The notes under the pieces were generated by a model. That model searched no databases. It was not told where the DNA came from and saw nothing but the letters and a program-made list of their open reading frames with translations. This document shows, one piece after another, positions 8,797 to 18,091 of a stretch of 64,000 nt of DNA. Location: the NCBI RefSeq assembly GCF_023540835.1, contig NZ_JALKCU010000003.1, forward strand, positions 62,001-126,000, read 5' to 3'. The translations under genes were made by a program, and so were the position numbers. Positions within the stretch are counted from its first letter, which is position 1. Every line of letters starts with the position of its first letter. This stretch comes from Marivivens geojensis. Lineage in GTDB: Bacteria; Pseudomonadota; Alphaproteobacteria; Rhodobacterales; Rhodobacteraceae.

Positions 8797-9213
8797 ATGC
8801 TGGATGACCGGATCAATCGCGGAACAGAGTGGCTCGCTCAGGCGGGGTTGCGCCCGACACGGCAACGTGTGGCGCTGGCGGCTGTTTTGGTGGGCGACGG
8901 TATGGACCGGCATGTGACCGCAGAGTGGCTCTATGAGGCCGCGACCAAAGCGGACGCCGATGTATCGCTCGCGACGGTCTATAACACCCTGCGTGCGTTC
9001 AGCGAGGCAGGGTTGGTGCGTGAGATCACCGTTGATGGGTCGCGCAGCTATTTCGATACGAATATGTCCGACCACCCGCATTTCTACTGGGAAGACGACG
9101 GTCGTCTGACCGATGCGCCTGCGGATCAGCTGCGTATCGAAGGACTGCCAGACGCCCCTGATGGCGCACGCATCTCTGCGGTGGATGTCGTGATCCGCTT
9201 GCGTCGGTCCTAA
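8797..9213 (+). CDS. irr: Iron response regulator, Fur family
   Basis: This is a 138-residue Fur-superfamily regulator with a winged helix at about residues 15-75 (GLRPTRQRVALAAVL, then SLATVYNTLRAFSEAGLV) and a short dimerisation part. Irr is the heme-responsive iron regulator of alphaproteobacteria. There is no N-terminal heme regulatory Cys-Pro. The usual HHH heme-binding cluster appears as DHPHFYWEDDG, with one His replaced by Pro. I start at ATG 8797, 8 nt after AAGGA. The position beside fabA is typical of Rhodobacterales. Confidence 0.85.
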   Translation: MLDDRINRGTEWLAQAGLRPTRQRVALAAVLVGDGMDRHVTAEWLYEAATKADADVSLATVYNTLRAFSEAGLVREITVDGSRSYFDTNMSDHPHFYWEDDGRLTDAPADQLRIEGLPDAPDGARISAVDVVIRLRRS

Positions 9214-9217
9214 AGAA

Positions 9218-10087
9218 TCAGAACCACTGTCCCGGTTCGATCAGCCCGAAATCCAACAACTGACGTGAGTGCCAATCAAACGGCACAGAATTGCGCCATT
9301 CAAAGGTGTTGATGGCGAATGTCGACCCCGGGTTCCGTTTCAGCGCCTTTGCGGTACGGAATGAGCAGATCGCCGCCGTGAGGTTGTGGTGCCACGGGCA
9401 AGCGTAGGTGTTGTATTCGGCAACGTTAAAGGTGTGATCATCATTGAGGCGCAGCCCTTTCTGGGCGCGGAAAATGGCGATCCTGTCGATCCGACGTTTA
9501 GCGGCGGGGATGAACTCTTCATAGCGCCAACGTAGACCGCCGTAGAAATCCAACTGCCGTTCTTTAGGGTGGTTGTGGTTCGCGGGATCGTTGCGGGCGA
9601 GCGCATAGTAGCCAGTTTTGTCCAGCATGGCTTCGTCGACTGACACAGCGGACGGGAACTTTCTCAGATCGCCCGCATATAAATCAACAACATAGGTCAG
9701 CATCGCATCACGCCGTTCTTCCGTGTGGAAGGCGAGCATTTCGCCGATCGTGCGCGTCTCGCAGAAGGGGTAGAACAGGTATTCTGCGTTGTAGCAGTAA
9801 TACATCCAAACGTTCGGCGCGGCCTCAATGCAGGCGTTCACAGCCGTCGTCAGCGCATGTTCGCCGCGCATATCCAGATCGATGCGAATGGTCTTTGCCT
9901 CGACCTTGGGGGACACTTCGACATCAGGATCGGCAAAGAGGACGACCTTTTTGAACCCAAGGTCGAGATGGTGGCGAACGGTGCTGTCCACTTCGACTTC
10001 GTCCTCTACCATGATTAGAGCAACGGGCCCTTTGGCGAGTGCGGAGGGGGCGTCGGATAGAAAATCTTTGAGTGAAGAATACCGCAT
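9218..10087 (-). CDS. Glycosyltransferase-like protein
   Basis: This 289-residue soluble protein begins PVALIMVEDEVEVDSTVRHHLDLGFKKVVLFADPD in pieces resembling GT-A glycosyltransferases of the GT2/GT92 type: an early acidic ED, then a DPD-like motif, and conserved Trp/His-rich segments (WRYEEF, PWHHN) further on. There is no signal peptide. I cannot name donor or acceptor. It stands alone, convergent with irr (4 nt between stops) and divergent from miaB. It could equally be an uncharacterised lineage-specific protein with a similar fold. Confidence 0.5.
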   Translation of the reverse strand: MRYSSLKDFLSDAPSALAKGPVALIMVEDEVEVDSTVRHHLDLGFKKVVLFADPDVEVSPKVEAKTIRIDLDMRGEHALTTAVNACIEAAPNVWMYYCYNAEYLFYPFCETRTIGEMLAFHTEERRDAMLTYVVDLYAGDLRKFPSAVSVDEAMLDKTGYYALARNDPANHNHPKERQLDFYGGLRWRYEEFIPAAKRRIDRIAIFRAQKGLRLNDDHTFNVAEYNTYACPWHHNLTAAICSFRTAKALKRNPGSTFAINTFEWRNSVPFDWHSRQLLDFGLIEPGQWF

Positions 10088-10205
10088 GGGCCTGTCTTAA
10101 ATTGTTCGCCTGTAAGGTCTGTCAAATCCGTCGGCATTGCAAGACAGAGGGCGAGGGGTTAGGTAACGCCGACTTTCCCCAACGCTGCAAAACGGGATGC
10201 CGCCC

Positions 10206-11513
10206 ATGACCGAGCCGAAGAAGCTGTTTATCAAAACCTATGGCTGTCAGATGAACGTCTACGACAGTGAACGCATGGTCGAAGCGCTGGGTGGAAACGG
10301 CTACACGCAGGTGGACTCGGCGGATAAGGCGGACATGATCCTGCTCAACACCTGCCACATCCGCGAAAAGGCGGCCGAGAAGGTGTATTCAGAACTGGGC
10401 CGTCTGAAAGAACTGAAGGACGTGAACCCTGACCTGAAAATCGGCGTTGCTGGCTGTGTCGCGCAGGCCGAAGGCAAAGAGATCATGGCCCGCGCACCCG
10501 TTGTGGACCTGATCGTTGGGCCGCAGTCCTACCACCGACTGCCGCAGATGGAAAAAGCAGTGCAGCGCGGCGAACGTGCGGTCGATACGGATTTCCCCGA
10601 AGAAGACAAATTCGACACCCTGAACAAACGCCCTCGCGCCACCCGTGGACCGACGGCGTTTCTGACGGTTCAAGAAGGCTGTGATAAATTCTGCGCGTTC
10701 TGCGTGGTGCCCTATACCCGTGGAGCCGAGGTTTCGCGCCCCAAAGAGCGTATCTTGCGCGAGGCTGCGGATCTGGTTGCTGCTGGGGTTCGTGAAATTA
10801 CGCTGCTCGGCCAGAACGTGAATGCCTACCACGGCCACGATAAAGGGCTTGCAGGTTTGATCTGGGAACTCGCTGACCTCGATGGGCTGGAGCGTATTCG
10901 CTTTACGACGTCGCACCCGAACGACATGGATGACGAACTGATCAACGCCCATGCGACTTGTGAAAAGCTGATGCCCTATCTGCACCTACCCGTGCAGTCG
11001 GGCAGCGACAAAATCCTCAAGGCGATGAACCGCAAACATACGCGTGATGATTATTTCCGTCTGATCGACCGTATCCGTGGCGCACGTCCTGATTTGCTGT
11101 TGTCTGGCGACTTTATCGTCGGTTTCCCCGGTGAAACGGATCAGGATTTTGAGGACACGCTCGATCTGATCCGTCAGGTGAACTACGGACAGGCCTATTC
11201 GTTCAAATACTCCACCCGCCCGGGCACACCCGCTGCAGAGAAACCGCAGTTGCCCGATGATTTGATGGACGACCGTTTGCAAGAGCTTCAGGCGCTTTTG
11301 ACCCAGCAGCAACGCGCAGCCCAAGATGGAATGGTCGGGCGCGAAGTTAAAGTTCTGTTTGAGAAGGCGGGGCGCATGCCGGGGCAGATGATTGGGAAAT
11401 CCGATTACCTGCACGCGGTCTATGTCGAAGCACCTGCCGACGTAAAAGGACAGGTTCGGACCGTTCGGATCGTCGAAAGCAGCCGGAATTCTCTGGGTGG
11501 CGTCCTCGTCTGA
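10206..11513 (+). CDS. miaB: tRNA-2-methylthio-N6-isopentenyladenosine synthase
   Basis: This is a radical-SAM methylthiotransferase of about 435 residues that modifies A37 of tRNAs reading UNN codons. An N-terminal UPF0004 domain carries cluster cysteines in YGCQMN, NTCHIRE and AGCVAQ. The radical SAM CxxxCxxC is CDKFCAFC, and a TRAM domain follows after about residue 370. ATG 10206 has GGGA 8 nt upstream; an in-frame ATG at 10197 is possible but poorly placed. A second enzyme of this superfamily, rimO, is at 41305-42684. Confidence 0.95.
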   Translation: MTEPKKLFIKTYGCQMNVYDSERMVEALGGNGYTQVDSADKADMILLNTCHIREKAAEKVYSELGRLKELKDVNPDLKIGVAGCVAQAEGKEIMARAPVVDLIVGPQSYHRLPQMEKAVQRGERAVDTDFPEEDKFDTLNKRPRATRGPTAFLTVQEGCDKFCAFCVVPYTRGAEVSRPKERILREAADLVAAGVREITLLGQNVNAYHGHDKGLAGLIWELADLDGLERIRFTTSHPNDMDDELINAHATCEKLMPYLHLPVQSGSDKILKAMNRKHTRDDYFRLIDRIRGARPDLLLSGDFIVGFPGETDQDFEDTLDLIRQVNYGQAYSFKYSTRPGTPAAEKPQLPDDLMDDRLQELQALLTQQQRAAQDGMVGREVKVLFEKAGRMPGQMIGKSDYLHAVYVEAPADVKGQVRTVRIVESSRNSLGGVLV

Positions 11514-11702
11514 GTCGGTTTTGTTGCCGATTTCGAGCTAAAATCACCGGAATTGCACTGATTGTTGTGGTTATAGCCACAGCATTCTACTAAATTTGCT
11601 TTTTTTCGCTAAAACATCAGTTAAGGTAGTCGTTATATACGATAGCGTAGCGTATGAGGTTGTCTGCTCGACCTCAGAGCAAGGACAAAAAGGGCATTAG
11701 CT

Positions 11703-12308
11703 GTGAAAACGAAATTGGGATCGATTGCGGTCAAGGCGTTCGGGGGCGCTTCGATTGCTGTACTAGGGCTCGCGGCAGTCGCGACCACTTCTTTTGCGGA
11801 AACCGCTCAAGTGATTGAGCTTCCGACTCGTGTGATTGAAGGCGAACAATACGTTCCAACGATCTGGATTGACCCAGATGGTTGTGAGCATTGGGTCATG
11901 GATGATGGCGCCGAAGGTTACATGGATGCGAACCGTCGTCCCGATGGCTCAGCCGTATGTCACCGTAGCGAAATTTGTGGTGTCGTGCCGACAGACCAGC
12001 TTTTCGCAACGGATCGTTATGCGATCAGCAACGCGGGGCGTTCGTCGTTGCAGCAATTCTTTACCCAATCGATGCAGAACGGTGTCTTTGGCTTCTTGAT
12101 CTACGGTCACACCGATAGCCGCGCGTCTGACGAGTACAACATGCGTCTGTCTGACAACCGCGCCAATGCTGTTGCCCGCGTTGGTGCCGAAACAGGTGCT
12201 CGCATCGTTGATGTGCGTGGCTTTGGTGAGCGTAGCCCGCGTGCGGACAACTCGACCGCTGCTGGTATGCAACAAAACCGCCGCGTCGAAATTTACTGCC
12301 TGCGCTAA
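11703..12308 (+). CDS. OmpA-family protein with CxHW domain
   Basis: This is a 201-residue secreted protein: signal peptide (to about residue 32), a short domain at 55-86, then an OmpA-like peptidoglycan-binding domain (IYGHTDSRASDEYNMRLSDNRA in parts, ending QNRRVEIYCLR). OmpA domains anchor the outer membrane to peptidoglycan. The 55-86 segment (WIDPDGCEHW, DDGAEGY, DG..VC) recurs in the next gene. Start is GTG 11703 with AGGG 9 nt upstream. The 189-nt upstream gap is AT-rich and holds a 5-bp inverted repeat ATACG/CGTAT (11637-11655). Confidence 0.8.
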   Translation: MKTKLGSIAVKAFGGASIAVLGLAAVATTSFAETAQVIELPTRVIEGEQYVPTIWIDPDGCEHWVMDDGAEGYMDANRRPDGSAVCHRSEICGVVPTDQLFATDRYAISNAGRSSLQQFFTQSMQNGVFGFLIYGHTDSRASDEYNMRLSDNRANAVARVGAETGARIVDVRGFGERSPRADNSTAAGMQQNRRVEIYCLR

Positions 12309-12320
12309 GGAGAGATGGAC

Positions 12321-12662
12321 ATGAAACTCGTTAAACTAACGTTCGCTCTCGCTGCTGCAGCTTCGCTTTCGGCCTGTATTGGTGCCGAAGGATTTGAAGG
12401 CTCTGGCTTTATGGGGCGTGGCGGCGTCGGTGCTGATAAAGGCATCGACTACGGCGTGAACAAACACCACCTGTCGGACATGATTGCTGGCATCTGGGTC
12501 GACCCGCATGGCTGTGACCACTGGATCATCGATGACGGTGTCGAAGGATACCTGTCGCCGCGCCTGACCCCTGATGGACTTCCTGTCTGTTCTGGCGTTG
12601 CCCCGCCGAACTACGCGGTTGGTCCATTCAAAGATGGTTCGCCGATTGCAGACCCTCTCTAA
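12321..12662 (+). CDS. Lipoprotein with CxHW domain
   Basis: This is a 113-residue lipoprotein. The signal peptide ends in LSAC with lipidated Cys19. After a Gly-rich linker comes a 32-residue segment (59-90: WVDPHGCDHW, DDGVEGY, DG..VC) that is 18/32 identical to the one in the preceding OmpA-family gene. The start at ATG 12321 lies 8 nt after AAGGAG; the ATG at 12315 is too close. The 12-nt gap and the terminator downstream make these two genes one operon. Function unknown; probably a periplasm-facing envelope protein acting with its neighbour. Confidence 0.75.
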   Translation: MKLVKLTFALAAAASLSACIGAEGFEGSGFMGRGGVGADKGIDYGVNKHHLSDMIAGIWVDPHGCDHWIIDDGVEGYLSPRLTPDGLPVCSGVAPPNYAVGPFKDGSPIADPL

Positions 12663-12688
12663 CTGTTTAGAGATTGTGCAGAATGAAC

Positions 12689-12716
12689 AGGCCGTGGAGA
12701 GATCCGCGGCCTTTTT
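12689..12716 (+). terminator. Intrinsic terminator after lipoprotein gene
   Basis: Stem AGGCCG-T-GGA (12689-12698) pairs with TCC-G-CGGCCT (12703-12712) around a GAGA loop with one mismatch, followed by TTTTT. Confidence 0.8.
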
Positions 12717-12809
12717 CGTCTTTCGGCTGTCACATACGCATGAGACGCTTGCCACAGGTCCAAGTTCTTGCCACCATGAAAGTACACAACCTGTTGTAAG
12801 GAGTCGTGA

Positions 12810-13808
12810 TTGCCAGTCGATATCTTGACCCCCGCTAGCGAATTCGTCATCGAATTTCCGGATAACTTTCTGCTCATCGACCTGTGTGGAGAGCACGACA
12901 GAAATCTTGCCAAGATTGAGGAACGACTGGGAATACAGATTGCGCGACGTGGAAATCACCTGATCCTAATCGGTGAGGACGCTTCGCAGAAACAGGGCGC
13001 AGAGGTTTTGCAATCGCTCTATTCTCGTCTGGAAACAGGTCGCGGCATCGAAGCGGGCGACATTGATCGCGAACTTCGCATGGGCAACTCTGAAAAAGAG
13101 ACCGCACCACAAGCAGGCGATCAGATGGAGATGTTCAAGGGCGGACCAGTTGAGATCAAAACCCGTAAAAAGGTGATTGAGCCGCGGACCGACGCGCAAA
13201 AGGCCTATGTCCAGAACCTTTTCAAAAACGAACTCGCGTTTGGCATCGGACCAGCCGGCACGGGTAAAACCTATCTCGCAGTTGCTGTGGGCGTGTCCAT
13301 GTTTATTCAGGGGCACGTGGATAAGATCATCTTGTCCCGTCCCGCTGTGGAAGCGGGTGAAAAGCTGGGCTTCCTTCCTGGCGACATGAAGGACAAGGTC
13401 GATCCCTACATGCAGCCTCTCTACGATGCGCTGGATGATTTCCTTCCGGGGAAACAGACAGCCAAACTGATCGAAGAGAAGAAGATCGAGATCGCGCCGC
13501 TTGCCTTTATGCGGGGCCGCACCCTGTCCAATGCTTTTGTTGTGTTGGACGAGGCGCAGAACGCGACCACGATGCAGATGAAGATGTTCCTGACCCGTCT
13601 TGGTGAAGGTTCACGCATGGTGATCACGGGTGACCGTTCTCAGGTCGACCTTCCGCGTGGTGTGGACTCGGGTCTTGCCGATGCGGAACGTCTTCTGAAG
13701 GGCATTCCAAAGATCAGCTTCAACTACTTCACAGCCAAAGACGTGGTGCGTCACCCTCTCGTGGCTGCGATCATTGAGGCCTACGATGCGGATGCCTCGC
13801 GCAAGTAA
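12810..13808 (+). CDS. phoH: PhoH-family ATPase
   Basis: This 332-residue protein has an N-terminal KH-like region (about 15-80), a linker, and the PhoH P-loop ATPase domain with Walker A GPAGTGKT, Walker B VVLDEAQN and TGDRSQVD. PhoH/PhoL proteins work with YbeY in RNA and ribosome quality control. The start is TTG 12810, 6 nt after TAAGGAG, a strong ribosome binding site that settles this unusual start. It opens the phoH-ybeY-corC-lnt run. Confidence 0.92.
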   Translation: MPVDILTPASEFVIEFPDNFLLIDLCGEHDRNLAKIEERLGIQIARRGNHLILIGEDASQKQGAEVLQSLYSRLETGRGIEAGDIDRELRMGNSEKETAPQAGDQMEMFKGGPVEIKTRKKVIEPRTDAQKAYVQNLFKNELAFGIGPAGTGKTYLAVAVGVSMFIQGHVDKIILSRPAVEAGEKLGFLPGDMKDKVDPYMQPLYDALDDFLPGKQTAKLIEEKKIEIAPLAFMRGRTLSNAFVVLDEAQNATTMQMKMFLTRLGEGSRMVITGDRSQVDLPRGVDSGLADAERLLKGIPKISFNYFTAKDVVRHPLVAAIIEAYDADASRK

Positions 13809-13869
13809 TCTCTGGCAGAGGGGCGGGCGGCCTGTTATGCGCCGCCCAACCTGACCGGAGGGCACGCCC

Positions 13870-14373
13870 GTGGACATTGATATCGACATCACCGACGACC
13901 GTTGGGAAGCGCTGGGGTTGCCTGCGATTGCAGAGCGCGCTGCGATTGCCGTCCTAGAGCGGTTGGATATCGATCCCGACGAATGTGAATTGTCCATCCT
14001 CGGCTGTGGTGACGACAAAATCAAAGAACTGAACGCCGATTTCCGTGAAAAAGATAAGGCGACGAATGTTCTGTCGTGGCCTGCCGTTGAGCGTGGCGCT
14101 GAGGTCGAAGGCGAACTGCCAGAACCGCCCGAAGAGGACGTATTCGGCGCAATCGAACTGGGTGATATCGCGATTTCCTACGATACCTGCGCTCGTGAAG
14201 CTGACGAGGCGGGGAAGTCGCTAGAGCATCACGCGACCCATTTGATGGTCCATGGCGTGCTCCATCTGTTGGGTTTTGATCACATAAGAGAGGGTGACGC
14301 GTCTCTTATGGAGGGATTAGAGACAGAGATACTTGGCAAAATGGGTATTGCTGACCCATATTCAGAGGAATGA
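13870..14373 (+). CDS. ybeY: Endoribonuclease YbeY
   Basis: This is a 167-residue zinc RNase for rRNA maturation and 70S ribosome quality control. The metal motif HGVLHLLGFDH is intact near residues 128-138. An acidic insert (EGELPEPPEEDVFGAI) follows the NVLSWP motif. The GTG start has GGAGGG upstream. A hairpin (GGGCGGC at 13825-13831 with GCCGCCC at 13841-13847) lies in the 61-nt gap after phoH but has no T run, so it does not look like a terminator. Confidence 0.95.
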   Translation: MDIDIDITDDRWEALGLPAIAERAAIAVLERLDIDPDECELSILGCGDDKIKELNADFREKDKATNVLSWPAVERGAEVEGELPEPPEEDVFGAIELGDIAISYDTCAREADEAGKSLEHHATHLMVHGVLHLLGFDHIREGDASLMEGLETEILGKMGIADPYSEE

Positions 14374-14412
14374 AGGTCGGGCCCTGACGCCGCGATCATA
14401 GGTTTGGAGACA

Positions 14413-15300
14413 ATGGGCGACACCAACGAGGGTCCTTCTATCGCAGCGCAAAGCGCGCAATCGGACCAAATTGATGAACAACGTAGTGGTTTTTTCAGCC
14501 GTATTATTGGCGCACTTAGCCCGTCTGATGATCTTCCTGAGGCAGAGTTTAACGGTAGTAAAACGCATTCGGTGACCACCACATTGGGTCTATCGAACCT
14601 GCGTCGTATGCGCGTTGAGGATGTGAGCATCCCCAAGGCCGAGATCGTTGCCGTCTCTGCGGCCATCGGCAAAGATGAACTGGTTCAGGTGTTCCGTGAA
14701 AGCGGCCTGACCCGTTTGCCTGTCTATGATGGTACGCTCGATACGCCGCTTGGATTTGCGAACCTCAAGGACTTTGCCCTGCGGCATGGCTTCAACGGTG
14801 ATACACCAGAGTTCGACGTGAAAGAGATGTTGCGTCCGCTGCTCTATGTACCGCCGTCGATGCCGCTACATGTTCTGTTGCAAAAGATGCAGGCAGAGCG
14901 GATTCACATGGCCTTGGTCATCGACGAATACGGCGGCACTGATGGTCTCGTGACGATCGAGGATTTGATCGAACAGGTCGTAGGTGAAATCGAAGACGAA
15001 CATGACGTCGAAGAGGATGAAACCTTCACCCGCACGGGTAATGGTATCTACATGGCGCAGGCCAAGACGCTTCTCGATGAGTTCGAAGAAGAGATCGGCC
15101 TTGATCTGACTGCGCATGATGAGATTGATGCAGAAGAGGTCGATACGCTCGGTGGTCTGGTCTTTATGCTGGCGGGTCACGTGCCTGCTCGTGGTGAAGT
15201 CATTAAACACCCTGATGGGCCAGAGTTCGAAGTTGTCGATGCAGACCCGCGGCGGATCAAACGTCTGCGTGTGCGTCTACATTCCAAAGCCGAGGACTAG
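14413..15300 (+). CDS. CorC/HlyC-family CBS-domain protein
   Basis: This 295-residue protein has two CBS domains (about 65-195, including [14 protein letters not shown] and [21 protein letters not shown]) and a C-terminal CorC_HlyC transporter-associated domain ending in RIKRLRVRL. It lacks the membrane DUF21 domain of longer paralogues, so it is cytoplasmic. Members are linked to Mg/Co efflux. ATG 14413 is chosen with GGAG just upstream; a TTG at 14404 is less likely. It sits between ybeY and lnt as in most alphaproteobacteria. Confidence 0.88.
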   Translation: MGDTNEGPSIAAQSAQSDQIDEQRSGFFSRIIGALSPSDDLPEAEFNGSKTHSVTTTLGLSNLRRMRVEDVSIPKAEIVAVSAAIGKDELVQVFRESGLTRLPVYDGTLDTPLGFANLKDFALRHGFNGDTPEFDVKEMLRPLLYVPPSMPLHVLLQKMQAERIHMALVIDEYGGTDGLVTIEDLIEQVVGEIEDEHDVEEDETFTRTGNGIYMAQAKTLLDEFEEEIGLDLTAHDEIDAEEVDTLGGLVFMLAGHVPARGEVIKHPDGPEFEVVDADPRRIKRLRVRLHSKAED

Positions 15301-15303
15301 GCC

Positions 15304-16752
15304 TTGAACCGTGCCCTGTCGGCTTATGGCCTGCCATTGGCCGCAGGGATGGCTTTGTCGTTGGGACAAGAGCCAGTCGCGCTCCCTGTCACGATCTTAC
15401 CCGCGCTGGTTCTGTTCGCGCTGCTTTTGCAGGGGTTAGACCCGCGGGCGGCGGCGGGACGCGCGTGGCTGGTTGGGTTCGGGTATTTCGGGCTGACGCT
15501 CACATGGATTGTGAACCCGTTCTATGTTGAGGCTGACCTCTATTCTTGGATGGCGCCGTTTGCGGCTGTGTTGTTGCCCGCGGGACTTGCTGCGTTTTGG
15601 GCGGTGGGCGTCTGGATTGCCTTGCGGATTGGGCGGGGGATGGGCGCATGGGCGCTGGGCCTAATCCTCGCGGAATTGGCGCGCGCGCATTTGTTCACGG
15701 GGTTTCCGTGGGTGCAATTTGGCCAAGGATACCTCGACACCATCAGCGCACCTTTGATGTCCTATAGCGGGGCAGAGGGGCTGTCAGTTTTGATCATCGT
15801 CTTGGCAGCGGTTGCGGCGGCCACGATGCTTTATCGGTGGGCGATTGTTCCTGTCTGTGCGGCGTTGATGTTGCCTGCTTTTCCCTATTCGCCCGAACCC
15901 CAAATCAGTAATGGCCCAGTGGTCCGACTAGTGCAGCCAAGCGCGCCGCAGGATGAAAAGTGGATCCCTGAACGTGCAGAGGCATTTTACCGCCGTATGA
16001 TCGCGGCAACCGAGGCTGAGCCGCCTGTCGATCTGGTGGTTTGGCCCGAAACTGCGATCCCGTATTTGCTGAATTACTCTGGCCCCATCTTGACCGACAT
16101 CGCGGATGCGTCGAACGATACCCCTGTGATCTTTGGCGTGAACCGCGAAGAGGGTGGCCTTTATTACAACAGCCTCGCCATGGTTGGTGCAGGCGGCGCG
16201 GTTGATGCAATTTATGACAAACGGCATCTAGTGCCGTTCGGTGAATATATCCCCTTTGGCGACCTGTTGTCCCGTTTCGGCATCCACGGTTTGGCGGCAG
16301 CGGATGGTGCAGCCTATGCTGCAGGGCAATCAGGCGAACTGATCACTGTGGCAGAGGTCGGTGGTATTGTGCCCCTGATCTGCTACGAGGGGATCTTCCC
16401 AAGCATGTCCGCCAGTGCCGAGCGTCCCAGAGCCTTGGTCCTTATTACAAACGATGCGTGGTTTGGTCCCGATGCTGGTCCCCGCCAACATTTCGCCCAA
16501 GCCCGCCTACGTGCCATTGAACAGGGCCTTCCTATGGTGCGAGTGGGCAATACGGGGCTAACGGCGATGATCGACGCGCGCGGTGCTGTGACCGCATCGC
16601 TGCCGTTTGAAACGGTCGGATATGTGGATGCGGCACTCCCCCAAGCCCATGAAGAAACCATTTTTGCCCGATTTGGATCATGGCCTTTGGTAATAGTGAT
16701 CCTTTTGTCATGCTCAGCCGTAGCAATACGACGCCGATTAATATCCGGTTGA
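15304..16752 (+). CDS. lnt: Apolipoprotein N-acyltransferase
   Basis: This 482-residue inner-membrane enzyme adds the third acyl chain to lipoproteins. About six N-terminal helices precede a periplasmic nitrilase domain with the catalytic Glu in VVWPETA, Lys in YDKRHLVPFGEY and Cys in LICYEG; a final helix lies at about 455-475. The TTG start is 3 nt after the corC-like stop. It would modify the lipoproteins encoded in this window (12321, 35746 and 43769). Confidence 0.95.
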   Translation: MNRALSAYGLPLAAGMALSLGQEPVALPVTILPALVLFALLLQGLDPRAAAGRAWLVGFGYFGLTLTWIVNPFYVEADLYSWMAPFAAVLLPAGLAAFWAVGVWIALRIGRGMGAWALGLILAELARAHLFTGFPWVQFGQGYLDTISAPLMSYSGAEGLSVLIIVLAAVAAATMLYRWAIVPVCAALMLPAFPYSPEPQISNGPVVRLVQPSAPQDEKWIPERAEAFYRRMIAATEAEPPVDLVVWPETAIPYLLNYSGPILTDIADASNDTPVIFGVNREEGGLYYNSLAMVGAGGAVDAIYDKRHLVPFGEYIPFGDLLSRFGIHGLAAADGAAYAAGQSGELITVAEVGGIVPLICYEGIFPSMSASAERPRALVLITNDAWFGPDAGPRQHFAQARLRAIEQGLPMVRVGNTGLTAMIDARGAVTASLPFETVGYVDAALPQAHEETIFARFGSWPLVIVILLSCSAVAIRRRLISG

Positions 16753-16787
16753 CCTAAAACACGCTGGGGATTAGCCGTCCTCCATTA

Positions 16788-16835
16788 TGCCCCCACAACG
16801 GCTTCCTGGCGTGGCGGGTTCACCCTAACGGAGCA
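16788..16835 (+). promoter_or_regulatory. SAM/SAH riboswitch before metK
   Basis: The core CACAACGGCTTCCTGGCGTG (16794-16813) followed by ACGGAGCA (16828-16835) matches the SAM/SAH aptamer known from Rhodobacterales metK leaders. CCAC (16793-16796) pairs with GTGG (16811-16814) to make the stem. GGAGCA at the 3' end forms the pseudoknot and contains the metK Shine-Dalgarno GGAG, 7 nt before ATG 16841, so ligand binding would block translation. The match is by memory of the family consensus and is very close. Confidence 0.93.
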
Positions 16836-16840
16836 CTTCA

Positions 16841-18022
16841 ATGTCACGTAACGACTACATTTTCACTTCGGAATCCGTTTCCGAAGGTCATCCGGATAAG
16901 GTTTGCGACCGTATCTCGGACACCATTCTTGATGCATTTCTGGCTGAAGAGCCTGAGGCCCGCGTTGCTTGTGAAACCTTTGCCACGACCAATCGGGTTG
17001 TTATCGGTGGCGAAGTTGGCCTCTCTGATCAGTCCAAATTGACTGAATACATGAACGCAGTTCCGGACCTTGTCCGCGGCGCGATCAAAGACATTGGCTA
17101 CGAACAAGACAAATTCCATTGGAACACGGTCGAGATCACCAACCTTCTTCATGAACAATCCGCGCATATCGCCCAGGGTGTTGATGCGACTGAAGATAAG
17201 GAAGAGGGCGCAGGCGATCAGGGTATTATGTTCGGTTACGCAACCAACGAAACCGAAGCGCTCATGCCCGCACCGATCCAATACGCACATGCAATCCTGC
17301 GCCGTTTGGCCGAGGTTCGCAAAAACGGCACCGAGCCCAAGCTTGGTCCGGATGCGAAGTCACAGCTTTCGATCCAGTATCGTGACGGTAAACCTGTTGG
17401 TGTGACCTCTCTGGTTCTGTCGACGCAACACCTTGATGAATCGCTGTCTTCCAATGACGTGCGTGCAATTGTTGAACCCTACATCCGCGAAGTGTTGCCC
17501 GAAGGCTGGCTGACCGACGCGACCGAGTGGTGGATCAACCCAACAGGTAAATTCGTCATTGGCGGCCCTGATGGGGATGCTGGTTTGACGGGGCGTAAGA
17601 TCATCGTCGATACATACGGCGGCGCGGCTCCGCATGGTGGTGGCGCGTTTTCTGGTAAAGATCCGACCAAGGTTGACCGCTCGGCTGCATATGCTTCGCG
17701 CTATCTGGCAAAGAACGTTGTTGCTGCGGGTCTGGCTGACAAATGTACAATCCAGCTGTCCTACGCGATCGGCGTGGCCAAGCCCTTGTCGATCTATGCC
17801 AACACCTACGGCACCAACACTGTAGATGAGGCAGCAATTGAACGTGCAGTTGCGCAAGCGATGGACCTGACCCCGCGGGGTATTCGGACCCATTTGGGTC
17901 TGAATAAACCGATTTATGCTCGCACGGCAGCTTACGGCCACTTTGGTCGTGCGCCAGATGCGGATGGCGGGTTCTCTTGGGAACGTACCGATCTGGTCGA
18001 GACGCTAAAGAAAGCGGTTTGA
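16841..18022 (+). CDS. metK: S-adenosylmethionine synthase
   Basis: This 393-residue enzyme makes SAM from methionine and ATP. Signatures present are [10 protein letters not shown] at the N-terminus, [15 protein letters not shown] and [19 protein letters not shown]. Expression should fall when SAM is high through the riboswitch immediately upstream. It is followed by a strong terminator, so it is probably monocistronic. Confidence 0.97.
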   Translation: MSRNDYIFTSESVSEGHPDKVCDRISDTILDAFLAEEPEARVACETFATTNRVVIGGEVGLSDQSKLTEYMNAVPDLVRGAIKDIGYEQDKFHWNTVEITNLLHEQSAHIAQGVDATEDKEEGAGDQGIMFGYATNETEALMPAPIQYAHAILRRLAEVRKNGTEPKLGPDAKSQLSIQYRDGKPVGVTSLVLSTQHLDESLSSNDVRAIVEPYIREVLPEGWLTDATEWWINPTGKFVIGGPDGDAGLTGRKIIVDTYGGAAPHGGGAFSGKDPTKVDRSAAYASRYLAKNVVAAGLADKCTIQLSYAIGVAKPLSIYANTYGTNTVDEAAIERAVAQAMDLTPRGIRTHLGLNKPIYARTAAYGHFGRAPDADGGFSWERTDLVETLKKAV

Positions 18023-18031
18023 TCCAACGAA

Positions 18032-18062
18032 AAAGGCGGCCTTCGGGTCGCCTTTCTTTTTG
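18032..18062 (+). terminator. Intrinsic terminator after metK
   Basis: A 10-bp stem (18032-18041 with 18046-18055, one G-T pair) is closed by a TTCG tetraloop and followed by a CTTTTT tract. Confidence 0.9.
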
Positions 18063-18091
18063 GTTTATTGCGCGCAGAGCACGGAGTTGCT

